Origin: Candidatus Dojkabacteria bacterium UBA3081
GTDB taxonomy: Bacteria; Patescibacteriota; Dojkabacteria; SC72
Length of the DNA: 28,260 nucleotides
Assembly (NCBI GenBank): GCA_002366615.1
Contig: DFBL01000027.1
Location: forward strand, 5,719 to 33,978
Direction: 5' to 3'
Of the stretch, positions 16,042 to 23,866 are shown one piece after another (position 1 is the first letter of the stretch; every line of letters begins with the position of its first letter). Both the position numbers and the translations under genes were made by a program. A model generated the notes under the pieces. It was not told where the DNA came from, ran no database searches, and saw only the letters and a program-made list of their open reading frames with translations.

Positions 16042-16731
16042 CTAAGTGTTTTCTAAATATTTCAAACCCTGTGTAGCAGCATCTTCCTCTGCTCTTTGCT
16101 TACTACCACCACAACCTTGTCCGATTGCCTTTCCATTTATTTTTATCACAACAGTGAACTCTTTATCATGATCTGGACCCTTAGCATCTGTTACTTCGTA
16201 TGAAGGAGTTACTTTGTACTTTGATTGTGCAATCTCTTGTATTCTAGTCTTACTATCTATATCTAATCTGTTTTTTACAATATCGTCTATTTTTTTAACC
16301 AAAAATCTATATACAAACTCTGTACTAATTTCATATCCTTGATCTAAATATATTGCCCCTACTATTGCTTCAAAGGTATTAGCTAAAAGATAGTTCTTTT
16401 CTCTCCCTCCTGTATCCTCTTCCCCTTTTGATAATCTCATATAATCACCAATCCCCATTTCTTTTGCTGTTTGAGCTAAACTATCTGTTCTGACTAGTGC
16501 CGCTCTAAAACTTGTCAAATCACCCTCTGCTCTACTAGAGTATCTTTTAAAGAGGTATTCGGAAGTGATTAACTCTAAAACTGCATCTCCCAAAAACTCT
16601 AACCTCTCGTTATGATTTTTCACACTTTTATGCTCATTCACATATGATCTATGGGTAAGAGCTAATGTAAGTAATCTTTTCTTTTTAAAAACAATCCCAA
16701 TTATATTCTCTAACTCTTTTATACTATTCAT
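16042..16731 (-). CDS. rnc: Ribonuclease III
   Basis: RNase III cleaves double-stranded RNA, including rRNA precursors. The RIII domain carries the signature [12 protein letters not shown] near residues 41-52, and the C-terminal double-stranded RNA-binding domain ends with [11 protein letters not shown]. The ATG at 16731 is chosen over 16752 because AGGAG lies 7 nt upstream and the overlap with nusB falls from 29 to 8 bp; this gives 229 aa. Metal-site residues E42, E45, D49 and E121 are present. The position equivalent to E. coli D114 is Asn (A-N-T-F-E-A), a substitution I believe occurs elsewhere in the family. It is the last gene of rpmF-nusB-rnc. Confidence 0.95.
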   Translation of the reverse strand: MNSIKELENIIGIVFKKKRLLTLALTHRSYVNEHKSVKNHNERLEFLGDAVLELITSEYLFKRYSSRAEGDLTSFRAALVRTDSLAQTAKEMGIGDYMRLSKGEEDTGGREKNYLLANTFEAIVGAIYLDQGYEISTEFVYRFLVKKIDDIVKNRLDIDSKTRIQEIAQSKYKVTPSYEVTDAKGPDHDKEFTVVIKINGKAIGQGCGGSKQRAEEDAATQGLKYLENT

Positions 16732-17161
16732 CTTCTTTCTCCTGTTTTTCATATATTGCTCCTAACACTCCATTAACAAATTTACTATTACTATCTCCCC
16801 CAAACTCTTTAGCTAATTCAATAGCCTCATCTATAGCTACCTTAGGAGGAGTCATCTTTTCTAAAAAGCCCTCATATATTGCTATTCTTAATATCTGTAA
16901 ATCTACCAATTTCATCTGGGTAATTGGCCATTGAGGGGCATACTGTATAATCATCTTATCAATCACCTCTTGCTGTTCACGCACTCCAGACACAAGTTTT
17001 TCATACAGCTCGCTACTATACTCCTCAATTTCATCCAATATTGATATCTCTGATGCGTCAAATTCAAGATAGCCTTCCCTATTCTTATCAAAATCATTTG
17101 AAAAGAGGTACTGTAGTGCTAACTCTCTTGCTAAATGTCTAGGATCTGTTACTTTCTTCAT
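16724..17161 (-). CDS. nusB: Transcription antitermination factor NusB
   Basis: NusB binds boxA RNA with S10 (NusE) and supports rRNA antitermination. The 145-aa protein begins with the family pattern [13 protein letters not shown] and ends with [23 protein letters not shown], split here by natural spacing. It is full length and all-helical. It follows rpmF by 15 bp and overlaps rnc by 8 bp, so the three genes form one operon for ribosome and RNA processing functions. Confidence 0.96.
   Translation of the reverse strand: MKKVTDPRHLARELALQYLFSNDFDKNREGYLEFDASEISILDEIEEYSSELYEKLVSGVREQQEVIDKMIIQYAPQWPITQMKLVDLQILRIAIYEGFLEKMTPPKVAIDEAIELAKEFGGDSNSKFVNGVLGAIYEKQEKEDE
16739..16743 (-). promoter_or_regulatory. 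Shine-Dalgarno site of rnc
   Basis: AGGAG on the minus strand, 7 nt before the ATG at 16731 and inside the end of nusB. It decides the rnc start and is one of the few clear Shine-Dalgarno sites in the window. Confidence 0.75.
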
Positions 17162-17176
17162 GCAACAAAGAATTTA

Positions 17177-17359
17177 CTATTTATTACTCTTTAAATCTTT
17201 ACCATCTCCATAGTAGCCACAAAACTCACAGACAAAATGAGGTCTTTTTGTTTTACCACATTTGGGACACTTTGCCATTGCAGGCTTTTTAAGAGCATCA
17301 TGAGCTCTTCTTCTGTTCTTTCTACCCTTCGATATTTTTCTTTTTGGTAATGCTCCCAT
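17177..17359 (-). CDS. rpmF: 50S ribosomal protein L32
   Basis: The 60-aa zinc-ribbon type L32 has a basic N-terminus (P-K-R-K-I-S-K-G-R-K-N-R-R-R-A-H) and zinc ligands C31, C34, C44 and C47. The full set of four cysteines means this is the zinc-binding form. It is the first gene of rpmF-nusB-rnc, with a strong promoter upstream that leaves a leader of about 20 nt. Confidence 0.96.
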   Translation of the reverse strand: MGALPKRKISKGRKNRRRAHDALKKPAMAKCPKCGKTKRPHFVCEFCGYYGDGKDLKSNK

Positions 17360-17387
17360 ATCTAATTAACCAATTTTAAACCTTAGT

Positions 17388-17416
17388 ATTATATTTTAAT
17401 ATATCAATTCTTGCAA
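17388..17416 (-). promoter_or_regulatory. Promoter of the rpmF-nusB-rnc operon
   Basis: On the minus strand TTGCAA (17411-17416), a 17-bp spacer and a perfect TATAAT (17388-17393). It lies in the 63 bp between the end of the Clp-like gene and rpmF. Unlike most promoters here, it leaves about 20 nt before the start codon. Confidence 0.75.
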
Positions 17417-17422
17417 GGAAAA

Positions 17423-20140
17423 TTAAATAATCCAACTCTCCTTAATTTCTAACTCTGTTCCTTTTTCAATCCTTCCCTCCAACATTTCCTTAGCTATATT
17501 CCCCTCAATATTGTCCTGGATATATCTTTTAATGGGTCTTGCACCTAAACCTGGTTTATTGGCTTTACTAGCAATTAGTTGTGGAATTACATTAGTCCAG
17601 GTGAGTTTAATACTCTTTTCTTGTAGTCTTTGTGCTAATTCTTTAAGTAAAAGTTCAGATATTTTAGAAAGATTTTCAATATCATGAGGATGGAATACTA
17701 GTATCTTATCAAACCTGTTTAGTAGCTCGGGTTTGATTGCTTGTCTAAGTTCAATTAATGCTCTATTTTTGAGATCATCCCAAGTAGCATTCTGGTCTGT
17801 CAGGGAGTTAAGTAATGTTAAACTACCGATGTTACTTGTACACACTATTATACTCTGAGTGAAATCAACAACCTCTCCTTGTGTACTTGTTAATCTTCCC
17901 TCATCAAATATCTGAAGGAATAAATCTAATATTTGAGGATGTGCTTTTTCCATCTCATCAAAAAGAACTACGGTATATGGATTACTCTTTATCCTGTCAA
18001 CCAAAGATATTGAAGTTTGACCGAAAGCATTTCTATTAGTATCTTCTCCTAAGAACTTTTTCACACTATCCAATTCTTTGTATTCAGACATATCAATTCT
18101 GATCATATTTGATTGATTACCAAAATACTCTTGTGCAACTACCTTAGAGACATATGTTTTACCAACCCCTGTAGGTCCCATAAAGAGGAAAGTACCAATT
18201 GGCTTGTTAGGATTCCTAATATCAACATGCGCCCTTCTAAGGGCCTCTACTAGAGCCTGAATAGCTTCCTCTTGACCAACTACTTTGTTTTTCATATTCT
18301 CCTCTAGTTTCATCAAACGAGTACTCTCCTGTACATCTATTGTCCCTATAGAGATACCTTTCTCATTTGAGAGGACTTTAGATACATGCTCTTGAGTTAA
18401 TACCTTTACTCCACTACCCTGTGCCCATGAGCAGGCTGATTCAATTAATCTAACAGCACTACTAGGAAGTTTTCTCTCTCTGTTGTATCTTTGTGCTAAC
18501 TCTACAGTACTTATTAATGCTGGAAAGGTAATATATATATTAAAATTACTCTCTAATAGGGTAATTTTAGTTTCAAGTATTTGTAAAGCATCTGCAGCAG
18601 ATATCTCTTTAATTTCAATATTGGTAAATGCCTGTCTTAAGGATTCACTACTGTAAAAATATTTTTTGTAATCTGAGTAGTTAACTGTCCCTATTATCGG
18701 GAATTTACTGTTTAAAATATATGGGAGGAAAATACTAGCAACGGATTGTCCACTTTCACTAGCTTTAGTAGGAATTAATTCTTGCATTTCATCTATGTAA
18801 AGGATTGTATCTCCAGCATTCTCTAACTCTTTCACAGCTTTAGATATGAGTAATTCTAAATTTTTCTGTTTAGAAGATTGGGCTATCAGTCCATTAATAT
18901 CCAATTGTAAGATTCTTTTATCCTTAATTTGTGGAGGCACTTCTCCTCTGTTTATCCTTTGTGCAAGCCCTAAGGCTATACTTGATTTTCCAACTCCTAC
19001 CTCCCCTATGAAAAGAGCATTCTTGTTTGATACTTTTCCTAATACTGAAACCAATGTTTCTATCTCATCATCATGTCCAATTCCGTAGGTATCCCTATCC
19101 TTAAGAATTTCTTCATTTAGATTTTTAGCAAAATGATTAAGGATGAATGTATATCCATATACCCAAGGTTCTGCAAGACCACCCTTTCTAAAATACTTAT
19201 TATTAGGGTTTAAATACCTTGTTTTTCTTTTTTTCTGTACTTCATATGATTGGAATCTAACAACTTCCCTTAAGATATCTATGGAAGAGTCTTGAGAGAA
19301 GAGAGTTTGTTTTAGAACAGGGAATACATTAAACAAAGCTAGTAGTAAATGTTTAGGTTGGATTTCTGTAGAAGAGGTTAAAAGGGCTTCGTTAAGAGAG
19401 TATATTATTAAGCTTCTTACAGCAGTAGGTGGATATTTAGGTAGAGTCTCTTGTGTAATATCATTCTCTTTTAATATTTCCTCATCTATTTCAATATTTG
19501 CTCTTTTAAATATTTCAACACTTTCTGGAGAGCCAGCTAGTTCTCCAAAAATCCCAGGGATATCTAGGTTGTTATCTTTCGTATGTGTACAAAGTATCTC
19601 TAATGTAAGTTCATCTACAAAATTAATAGCTTCTAAGTGTGCGTATCTACCGAATTTAAATCCACTGTTTTTAATATCTTCTAACTCGTTTAGTGAAATT
19701 CTTTCTGCGTTAGGTAATTTAACAGGGTGACTCTTGTCTTTGTAGTAATCATGCCAAAGGATGAAAACGTTAAATATTGAGAGACCAAAAAGTGCGTTAG
19801 CAATACCACTAGAGAGGAAGTCATTGATTAAGGAGCTTTCATTTATTACTCCCAGGTATCTCAAAAGATATGCGAGAGCGATTACTAAACCAGGTATTAA
19901 CATTATATTAGCAAAAAGTCTTACGGTATCGTAGAATTTCTTGTATTTAAGGTAGTTAGTTAAAACATTAGAAATTTGTGGTGTTGAGATTGTAAAGAAT
20001 TGATCTCTTGTAGTAAGAAAAAGAGCATCTGATTCTTTTGTTAGTATTGGTAACTCTTTTTCGATTAGGGCAAAACTATTATCATCCTTGTTATGATGTC
20101 CAACAACTGTTCTGTTTTGCCAACCGTAATCTATTGACAT
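17423..20140 (-). CDS. Membrane-anchored Clp/Hsp100-like double AAA+ ATPase
   Basis: The 905-aa protein has two Clp-type AAA+ modules. The start is the ATG at 20140, which shares one base with the upstream stop; the TTG before it is not needed. Unusually, residues about 72-93 and 107-129 are transmembrane helices, followed by a divergent Clp N-domain-like region. AAA1 has Walker A G-E-V-G-V-G-K-S (379-386) and Walker B I-L-Y-I-D-E (446-451). AAA2 has G-P-T-G-V-G-K-T (655-662), V-V-L-F-D-E (724-729), sensor-1 N770 and sensor-2 G-A-R-P (866-869). There is no M-domain, and no I/L/V-G-F/L tripeptide between the AAA2 N-I-G-S and the following helix. The AAA1 pore-loop tyrosine is replaced (K-Q-K-N) and the AAA2 loop reads N-A-F-G. 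It probably unfolds or remodels proteins at the membrane, perhaps without ClpP. Confidence 0.88.
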   Translation of the reverse strand: MSIDYGWQNRTVVGHHNKDDNSFALIEKELPILTKESDALFLTTRDQFFTISTPQISNVLTNYLKYKKFYDTVRLFANIMLIPGLVIALAYLLRYLGVINESSLINDFLSSGIANALFGLSIFNVFILWHDYYKDKSHPVKLPNAERISLNELEDIKNSGFKFGRYAHLEAINFVDELTLEILCTHTKDNNLDIPGIFGELAGSPESVEIFKRANIEIDEEILKENDITQETLPKYPPTAVRSLIIYSLNEALLTSSTEIQPKHLLLALFNVFPVLKQTLFSQDSSIDILREVVRFQSYEVQKKRKTRYLNPNNKYFRKGGLAEPWVYGYTFILNHFAKNLNEEILKDRDTYGIGHDDEIETLVSVLGKVSNKNALFIGEVGVGKSSIALGLAQRINRGEVPPQIKDKRILQLDINGLIAQSSKQKNLELLISKAVKELENAGDTILYIDEMQELIPTKASESGQSVASIFLPYILNSKFPIIGTVNYSDYKKYFYSSESLRQAFTNIEIKEISAADALQILETKITLLESNFNIYITFPALISTVELAQRYNRERKLPSSAVRLIESACSWAQGSGVKVLTQEHVSKVLSNEKGISIGTIDVQESTRLMKLEENMKNKVVGQEEAIQALVEALRRAHVDIRNPNKPIGTFLFMGPTGVGKTYVSKVVAQEYFGNQSNMIRIDMSEYKELDSVKKFLGEDTNRNAFGQTSISLVDRIKSNPYTVVLFDEMEKAHPQILDLFLQIFDEGRLTSTQGEVVDFTQSIIVCTSNIGSLTLLNSLTDQNATWDDLKNRALIELRQAIKPELLNRFDKILVFHPHDIENLSKISELLLKELAQRLQEKSIKLTWTNVIPQLIASKANKPGLGARPIKRYIQDNIEGNIAKEMLEGRIEKGTELEIKESWII

Positions 20141-20544
20141 CAAAGTGATAGGATAGAGCTAAATATAAAGAGGAGGGTTATTGGGGGTAAAGCTAACCAA
20201 GTGGGAATTATTAATAGATAGAGAGAGCATATTAATAGATATGTAATTATAGCTATTGGTAAATATATTAATTTTATCAATATCCCAAATACATATCCAA
20301 TAAAGGAGTAGTCTCTATGCCAGGGAACTAGAAACTTCTTAATAAGGAGAGATATTGTGAGGTTGTCATCTAACAGGGTTGATATTCTTCCTAGCATTTT
20401 AAGATGCCATATTGGCATACTAATATACCACCAGGATAGGAAATCTTTTATTGAATAAGAGAGTATCAAGGAGATATTATCTACTTTTTCTTCATTTAGG
20501 ACCTGTTGTCCACCACTACTTGTTAATATATTCTTTTGTGTCAT
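20140..20544 (-). CDS. Small membrane protein coupled to the Clp-like ATPase
   Basis: This 134-aa protein is not a family I can name. The ATG at 20544 is preferred over the longer reading from 20724, which would run across the dus promoter and has an unconvincing N-terminus. The first 70 residues are soluble, with a W-W-Y-x-x-M-P-x-W-H motif and D-D-N-L-T-I-S-L-L-I-K-K-F-L-V-P-W-H-R-D. Two hydrophobic segments (about 82-112 and 113-134) end the protein. Its TGA overlaps the ATG of the Clp-like gene by one base (TGATG), so the two are translationally coupled. It may be a membrane partner or adaptor of that ATPase; this is inference from position. Confidence 0.7.
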   Translation of the reverse strand: MTQKNILTSSGGQQVLNEEKVDNISLILSYSIKDFLSWWYISMPIWHLKMLGRISTLLDDNLTISLLIKKFLVPWHRDYSFIGYVFGILIKLIYLPIAIITYLLICSLYLLIIPTWLALPPITLLFIFSSILSL

Positions 20545-20553
20545 AGCTGGGGC

Positions 20554-20559
20554 AATATA
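20554..20559 (-). promoter_or_regulatory. -10 element for the small membrane protein/Clp-like operon
   Basis: TATATT on the minus strand ends 9 nt before the ATG at 20544. No convincing -35 is seen 16-18 bp further upstream. The spacing matches the other near-leaderless starts here. Confidence 0.35.
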
Positions 20560-20588
20560 TACTGTAAGTTTATTGTAAATCAGATATT

Positions 20589-20617
20589 TTTTCAAGATAA
20601 GGGGTATATGATAGAAT
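20589..20617 (+). promoter_or_regulatory. dus promoter with extended -10
   Basis: TTTTCA (20589-20594), a 17-bp spacer and TAGAAT (20612-20617), preceded by TG-A (20609-20611), give an extended -10. The box ends 8 nt before the ATG at 20626. Confidence 0.5.
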
Positions 20618-20625
20618 GCTCGTGT

Positions 20626-21570
20626 ATGAGTATATATGATGATATTAAAAAACCAGTTATTTCTCTTGCCCCTATGGAGGATGTAACAGATACTGTGTTT
20701 AGACAAATTATTAACTCTATACAAAGACCAGATCTTTTCTATACAGAGTTTGTTAATGTAGAAGGTCTTAATTCAGTAGGCAGAGAGAAAGTAATTCATA
20801 GATTAAAGTATGACCCTACTCAAAACCCTATCATAGCACAATTGTGGGGTATTAAACCTAAGAACTTTTTTAAGGGAGCCCAATTAGTAAAAGAGCTTGG
20901 TTTTGATGGAGTAGATATTAATATGGGTTGTTCTGTTAAAAAGGTAGTACAGAGAAAAGCTGGTAGTGGATTAATTACTCAAGAGAGAGATATTGTTAAA
21001 AGGATAATAGAAAGAACAAGGGAGGGAGCAGTGGGATTACCTGTTTCAGTTAAGACAAGATTAGGTTGGGATAGTTATGATTTTGAGTGGATTGAATTTC
21101 TCATAGAGCAAGATTTAGATGTTTTAACATTTAATGCTGTTACTGCAAAGGGGGATATGTCATTGGTTCCTAATTGGGATATTATCTCTAAGATAGTTAG
21201 ATTAAGAGATGATATGAGAAGTAAGACTTTGATTTTTGGCAATGGGGGTATATCTTCTCTCAAGCAGGCTAAAGAGTATGCCAAAAAATATTGTGTAGAT
21301 GGAGTTATGATTGGGAGGGCTGCATTAAGTAATCCTTGGATATTTTCTCAACAAGATGAGGTGTCAACAGAAGAGAGGATAGAAATGTTGAGAGAACAAG
21401 TAATTCTTTTTCAAAAGACTTGGGGTAAGAAGAAGAGTTACAACAAGTTAAAGAAATTTATTAAGACATATATTAATGGTTTTAGTGGTTCTCAGGAGAT
21501 AAGGGAGGATTTAATGGAGTGTAAGAGTATAGAAGAGCTTTTAGAGAAAACAGATAATCTATTTGATTAG
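20626..21570 (+). CDS. dus: tRNA-dihydrouridine synthase (DusB-like)
   Basis: Dus enzymes are FMN-dependent and reduce uridine to dihydrouridine in tRNA D-loops. The 314-aa TIM-barrel protein shows the conserved L-A-P-M-E-D-V-T-D-x-V-F-R start, then I-N-M-G-C-S-V-K-K-V with the catalytic Cys, V-K-T-R-L-G-W-D, and the FMN-phosphate-binding segments N-G-G-I and G-V-M-I-G-R-A. The usual Pro after the catalytic Cys is Ser. I chose ATG 20626 because M-S-I-Y-D-D-I-K-K-P matches family N-termini and an extended -10 box ends 8 nt before it; ATG 20608 is the alternative. It converges on the following gene with no spacer. Confidence 0.93.
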   Translation: MSIYDDIKKPVISLAPMEDVTDTVFRQIINSIQRPDLFYTEFVNVEGLNSVGREKVIHRLKYDPTQNPIIAQLWGIKPKNFFKGAQLVKELGFDGVDINMGCSVKKVVQRKAGSGLITQERDIVKRIIERTREGAVGLPVSVKTRLGWDSYDFEWIEFLIEQDLDVLTFNAVTAKGDMSLVPNWDIISKIVRLRDDMRSKTLIFGNGGISSLKQAKEYAKKYCVDGVMIGRAALSNPWIFSQQDEVSTEERIEMLREQVILFQKTWGKKKSYNKLKKFIKTYINGFSGSQEIREDLMECKSIEELLEKTDNLFD

Positions 21571-22080
21571 TTAATCAGGGTCTTTCTTGTTGAATTTTAG
21601 GAACTTAAGATTTTCAATATCTGATTTCTCTGTTAGTTCTTTGTATCTATCTTTTAAAAAAGTTGGAGTAAATTCTCCTATTGGTGCTAAATGGATTCTT
21701 ACATTTCTCTGGCCTGTTTGAATGGGAATGAAAGTTATTGCATAGTCACTAGTTTCGATAAAGTAAATACTGTTTTTTAGTGTTGGATCAAATTCAACGT
21801 TATGGACATCTATATAGTTGCATAAAGTTTCAAATCTATTCTTATCCCCTACTCTAGCTCTCCTTATTAGTAATAACTTAACAGGTAGGTTTTGATCAAT
21901 TTCGAGCTGGTAAAGATAATTATCAATTTTATTTACGTTAACTCCATCAAGGTCCTTACTGATATATTCATCTTCAGAGCCAGTATGTGCCAACATTGCT
22001 ATGATATTTGTTCTAATAGTGTCTAATGACTCTTGTTTTGATGAGTCTGCAATTGGGTCATCTGACTTTTCTCTAAACAT
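21571..22080 (-). CDS. Hypothetical protein, 169 aa
   Basis: I do not recognise this protein. It has no signal peptide or membrane segment and looks like a cytoplasmic alpha/beta protein. The N-terminal 25 residues are polar and probably disordered. A beta-rich core follows, with hydrophobic strands such as L-P-V-K-L-L-L-I-R-R-A-R and V-R-I-H-L-A-P-I-G-E-F. The C-terminus is lysine-rich. It has its own promoter 9 nt before the ATG, facing away from the ABC-F gene, and its stop abuts the dus stop. The intact frame and the promoter support a real gene; nothing shows its function. Confidence 0.75.
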   Translation of the reverse strand: MFREKSDDPIADSSKQESLDTIRTNIIAMLAHTGSEDEYISKDLDGVNVNKIDNYLYQLEIDQNLPVKLLLIRRARVGDKNRFETLCNYIDVHNVEFDPTLKNSIYFIETSDYAITFIPIQTGQRNVRIHLAPIGEFTPTFLKDRYKELTEKSDIENLKFLKFNKKDPD

Positions 22081-22089
22081 ATTCCTATC

Positions 22090-22119
22090 TTTATATCTTA
22101 ATCCTCAATTATACATCAA
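22090..22119 (-). promoter_or_regulatory. Promoter of the 169-aa hypothetical gene
   Basis: On the minus strand TTGATG (22114-22119), an 18-bp spacer and TATAAA (22090-22095). The -10 ends 9 nt before the ATG at 22080. It shares its intergenic region with the divergent ABC-F promoter. Confidence 0.55.
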
Positions 22120-22137
22120 AAACATATTAATATAGTA

Positions 22138-22143
22138 TATAAT
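22138..22143 (+). promoter_or_regulatory. -10 element of the ABC-F gene
   Basis: Perfect TATAAT ending 8 nt before the ATG at 22152. No clear -35 lies 16-18 bp upstream. Confidence 0.45.
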
Positions 22144-22151
22144 TGGAAGTT

Positions 22152-23666
22152 ATGTTAGAAATTAAACACCTCTCATATGAAGTCGGAGGAAAAACAATAT
22201 TAAAAGAGATTAACCTTTTTTTAGGATGGGGTGAGAAAGTTGGGATAGTAGGAGTTAATGGTGCTGGAAAGAGTACTCTTCTTAAATTAATTGTTGGCAA
22301 ATTAGAAAATGATGGTGGAGAAATAAATATAGTGGGGACATACTCATACCTTTCTCAAGAGATTCATAAGGATATTGAATTTAAATATAGCGATCAATCA
22401 CTTTCAATTGGTGAGTATTTAATTCTTGATCAGGGATTAGATATACATGAATGGGAAATAAACAAGTTTCTTAACAAATTAAATATGGATGAGAAAGATT
22501 CGGACAGTATCCTTAATGAGTTGTCAGGGGGTCAGAAAATAAAGGTGGAATTGATAAAGGTTCTTTGTAAAAATCCAGACATTTTGATATTAGATGAACC
22601 TACCAATTTTTTAGATATTCCCTCTGCACAGTGGTTGATGAAGTATTTAACTAATTACAAAAACAGTGTCCTAGTTATATCTCACGATCTTAGATTAATG
22701 AATAGAGGTTTGAGTAAGATATGGTTTCTTAATGAGCTTACTCATCGTATAGAGGTATACAAGGGTAACTATGATAAATTTCTTAAATTAAAATCCATTC
22801 AAGATGAAACCTTAGTAAGAGAGATCACTAATATTGAGAAGAATGCTAAGAGATTAGAGAAATCAGCCCAGCAATTAGCAGGTAGAAAGACCTACAAGGA
22901 GGCTAAGAGGGCATCAAAAAGATTTGATATGGTTAGGGAGTTAAAGGAGGATATTGAAAAGAAAGAGAAACTTCTTTCAAAGAGTAAAAGTATTAAGATA
23001 AAGCTTTCTCCTGTACAAAGGTGTGCAAGGGAGGTATTGGTAATTAGTAATTTGTCTAAAAGATATGGTACTAATACCGTACTTAAGGATATTAATATGG
23101 AAATAGAAAGGGGGCAAAAGGTTGTAGTTATTGGTAAGAATGGTGTCGGAAAGACTACTCTTCTTAAGATATTGGCTGGTAAATTAAAACAGAGTAAAGG
23201 TAAATATAGGTGGGGGAATAATGTTAATTTTGGTTACTATGCTCAGGAGTATGAGGATTTAGATTACAGTAAAACTGTTATGCAAAATGTTAGGGAGGTG
23301 GGTACTTCGCAAATCTGGGTTGATCAGTATTGGAGAAATTTTCTGGGCAAATTTTTAATTTCAGGAGATATGGTTAATCAGAAAGTAAAGACTCTTTCTG
23401 GTGGAGAGAAAACAAGATTAGCTTTGGCTAGGCTTTTTGCACAAGATATTAATGTATTAATTTTAGATGAGCCCACTACATATTTAGATCCTGCTTCACA
23501 GGTTATTCTTTTGGATGCTCTTAAAGAGTACAAGGGGACTGTCATTATCGTAAGTCATGAACCTGAATTTGTATCAGGATTAAATCCAGATAGGGTTTTA
23601 CTTATGCCAGAGGAGAAATTCACTTACTATGATAGGAAATATTTAGGAAGGGTTGGTTTAATGTAA
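22152..23666 (+). CDS. ABC-F family ATPase (EttA/Uup-like ribosome-associated)
   Basis: The 504-aa soluble protein has two ABC ATPase domains in one chain and no membrane domain, the ABC-F layout. Domain 1 has Walker A G-V-N-G-A-G-K-S-T, signature L-S-G-G-Q and Walker B I-L-I-L-D-E-P-T-N-F-L-D. Domain 2 has G-K-N-G-V-G-K-T-T, L-S-G-G-E and L-I-L-D-E-P-T-T-Y-L-D. A lysine-rich helical linker, the P-site interaction motif of this family, lies between them at about residues 217-280. Such proteins act on stalled or initiating ribosomes at the E-site, and some give antibiotic resistance. The usual T-N-H-L-D is T-N-F-L-D and T-T-Y-L-D here. The ATG at 22152 is preferred to the TTG at 22143, which overlaps the -10 box. 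Confidence 0.94.
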   Translation: MLEIKHLSYEVGGKTILKEINLFLGWGEKVGIVGVNGAGKSTLLKLIVGKLENDGGEINIVGTYSYLSQEIHKDIEFKYSDQSLSIGEYLILDQGLDIHEWEINKFLNKLNMDEKDSDSILNELSGGQKIKVELIKVLCKNPDILILDEPTNFLDIPSAQWLMKYLTNYKNSVLVISHDLRLMNRGLSKIWFLNELTHRIEVYKGNYDKFLKLKSIQDETLVREITNIEKNAKRLEKSAQQLAGRKTYKEAKRASKRFDMVRELKEDIEKKEKLLSKSKSIKIKLSPVQRCAREVLVISNLSKRYGTNTVLKDINMEIERGQKVVVIGKNGVGKTTLLKILAGKLKQSKGKYRWGNNVNFGYYAQEYEDLDYSKTVMQNVREVGTSQIWVDQYWRNFLGKFLISGDMVNQKVKTLSGGEKTRLALARLFAQDINVLILDEPTTYLDPASQVILLDALKEYKGTVIIVSHEPEFVSGLNPDRVLLMPEEKFTYYDRKYLGRVGLM

Positions 23667-23711
23667 TGGCAACGTGTAATTATTTAAGTTGTAGTAGTTA
23701 AGAAAAGTTAA

Positions 23712-23831
23712 TATAATGATTTTTGGAGGGATTTCTATGATCAATTGCCATATGATAAGCAAGATAATTATCCTATACCTAGTAAAGAGTTAAGACGTAA
23801 GCTTATTCTTTCAAAGTATTTTAGTGATTGA
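23712..23831 (+). pseudogene. Short ORF remnant without a start codon
   Basis: Thirty-nine sense codons lie open between an in-frame TAA (23709-23711) and TGA (23829-23831). They encode a protein-like sequence (N-D-F-W-R-D-F-Y-D-Q-L-P-Y-D-K, then I-P-S-K-E-L-R-R-K-L-I-L-S-K-Y-F-S-D) with two Trp/Tyr-rich helices. There is no ATG or GTG start; only TTG at leucine 12. It may be the C-terminal end of a decayed gene. This 200-bp gap also holds the promoter of the next gene and nothing else I can support. Confidence 0.3.
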
Positions 23832-23832
23832 T

Positions 23833-23860
23833 TTGATATTTTGAATTTGTAACATATAAT
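23833..23860 (+). promoter_or_regulatory. Promoter of the membrane-anchored 375-aa protein, leaderless
   Basis: TTGATA (23833-23838), a 16-bp spacer and perfect TATAAT (23855-23860). The box ends 6 nt before the ATG at 23867, so the first transcribed base should be the A of the start codon or nearly so. Confidence 0.65.
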
Positions 23861-23866
23861 TGATAA

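Noticed and set aside
20545..20724. N-terminal extension of the small membrane protein by 60 codons
   Set aside because: It would overlap the dus promoter and start, and a -10 box lies 9 nt before the internal ATG at 20544.
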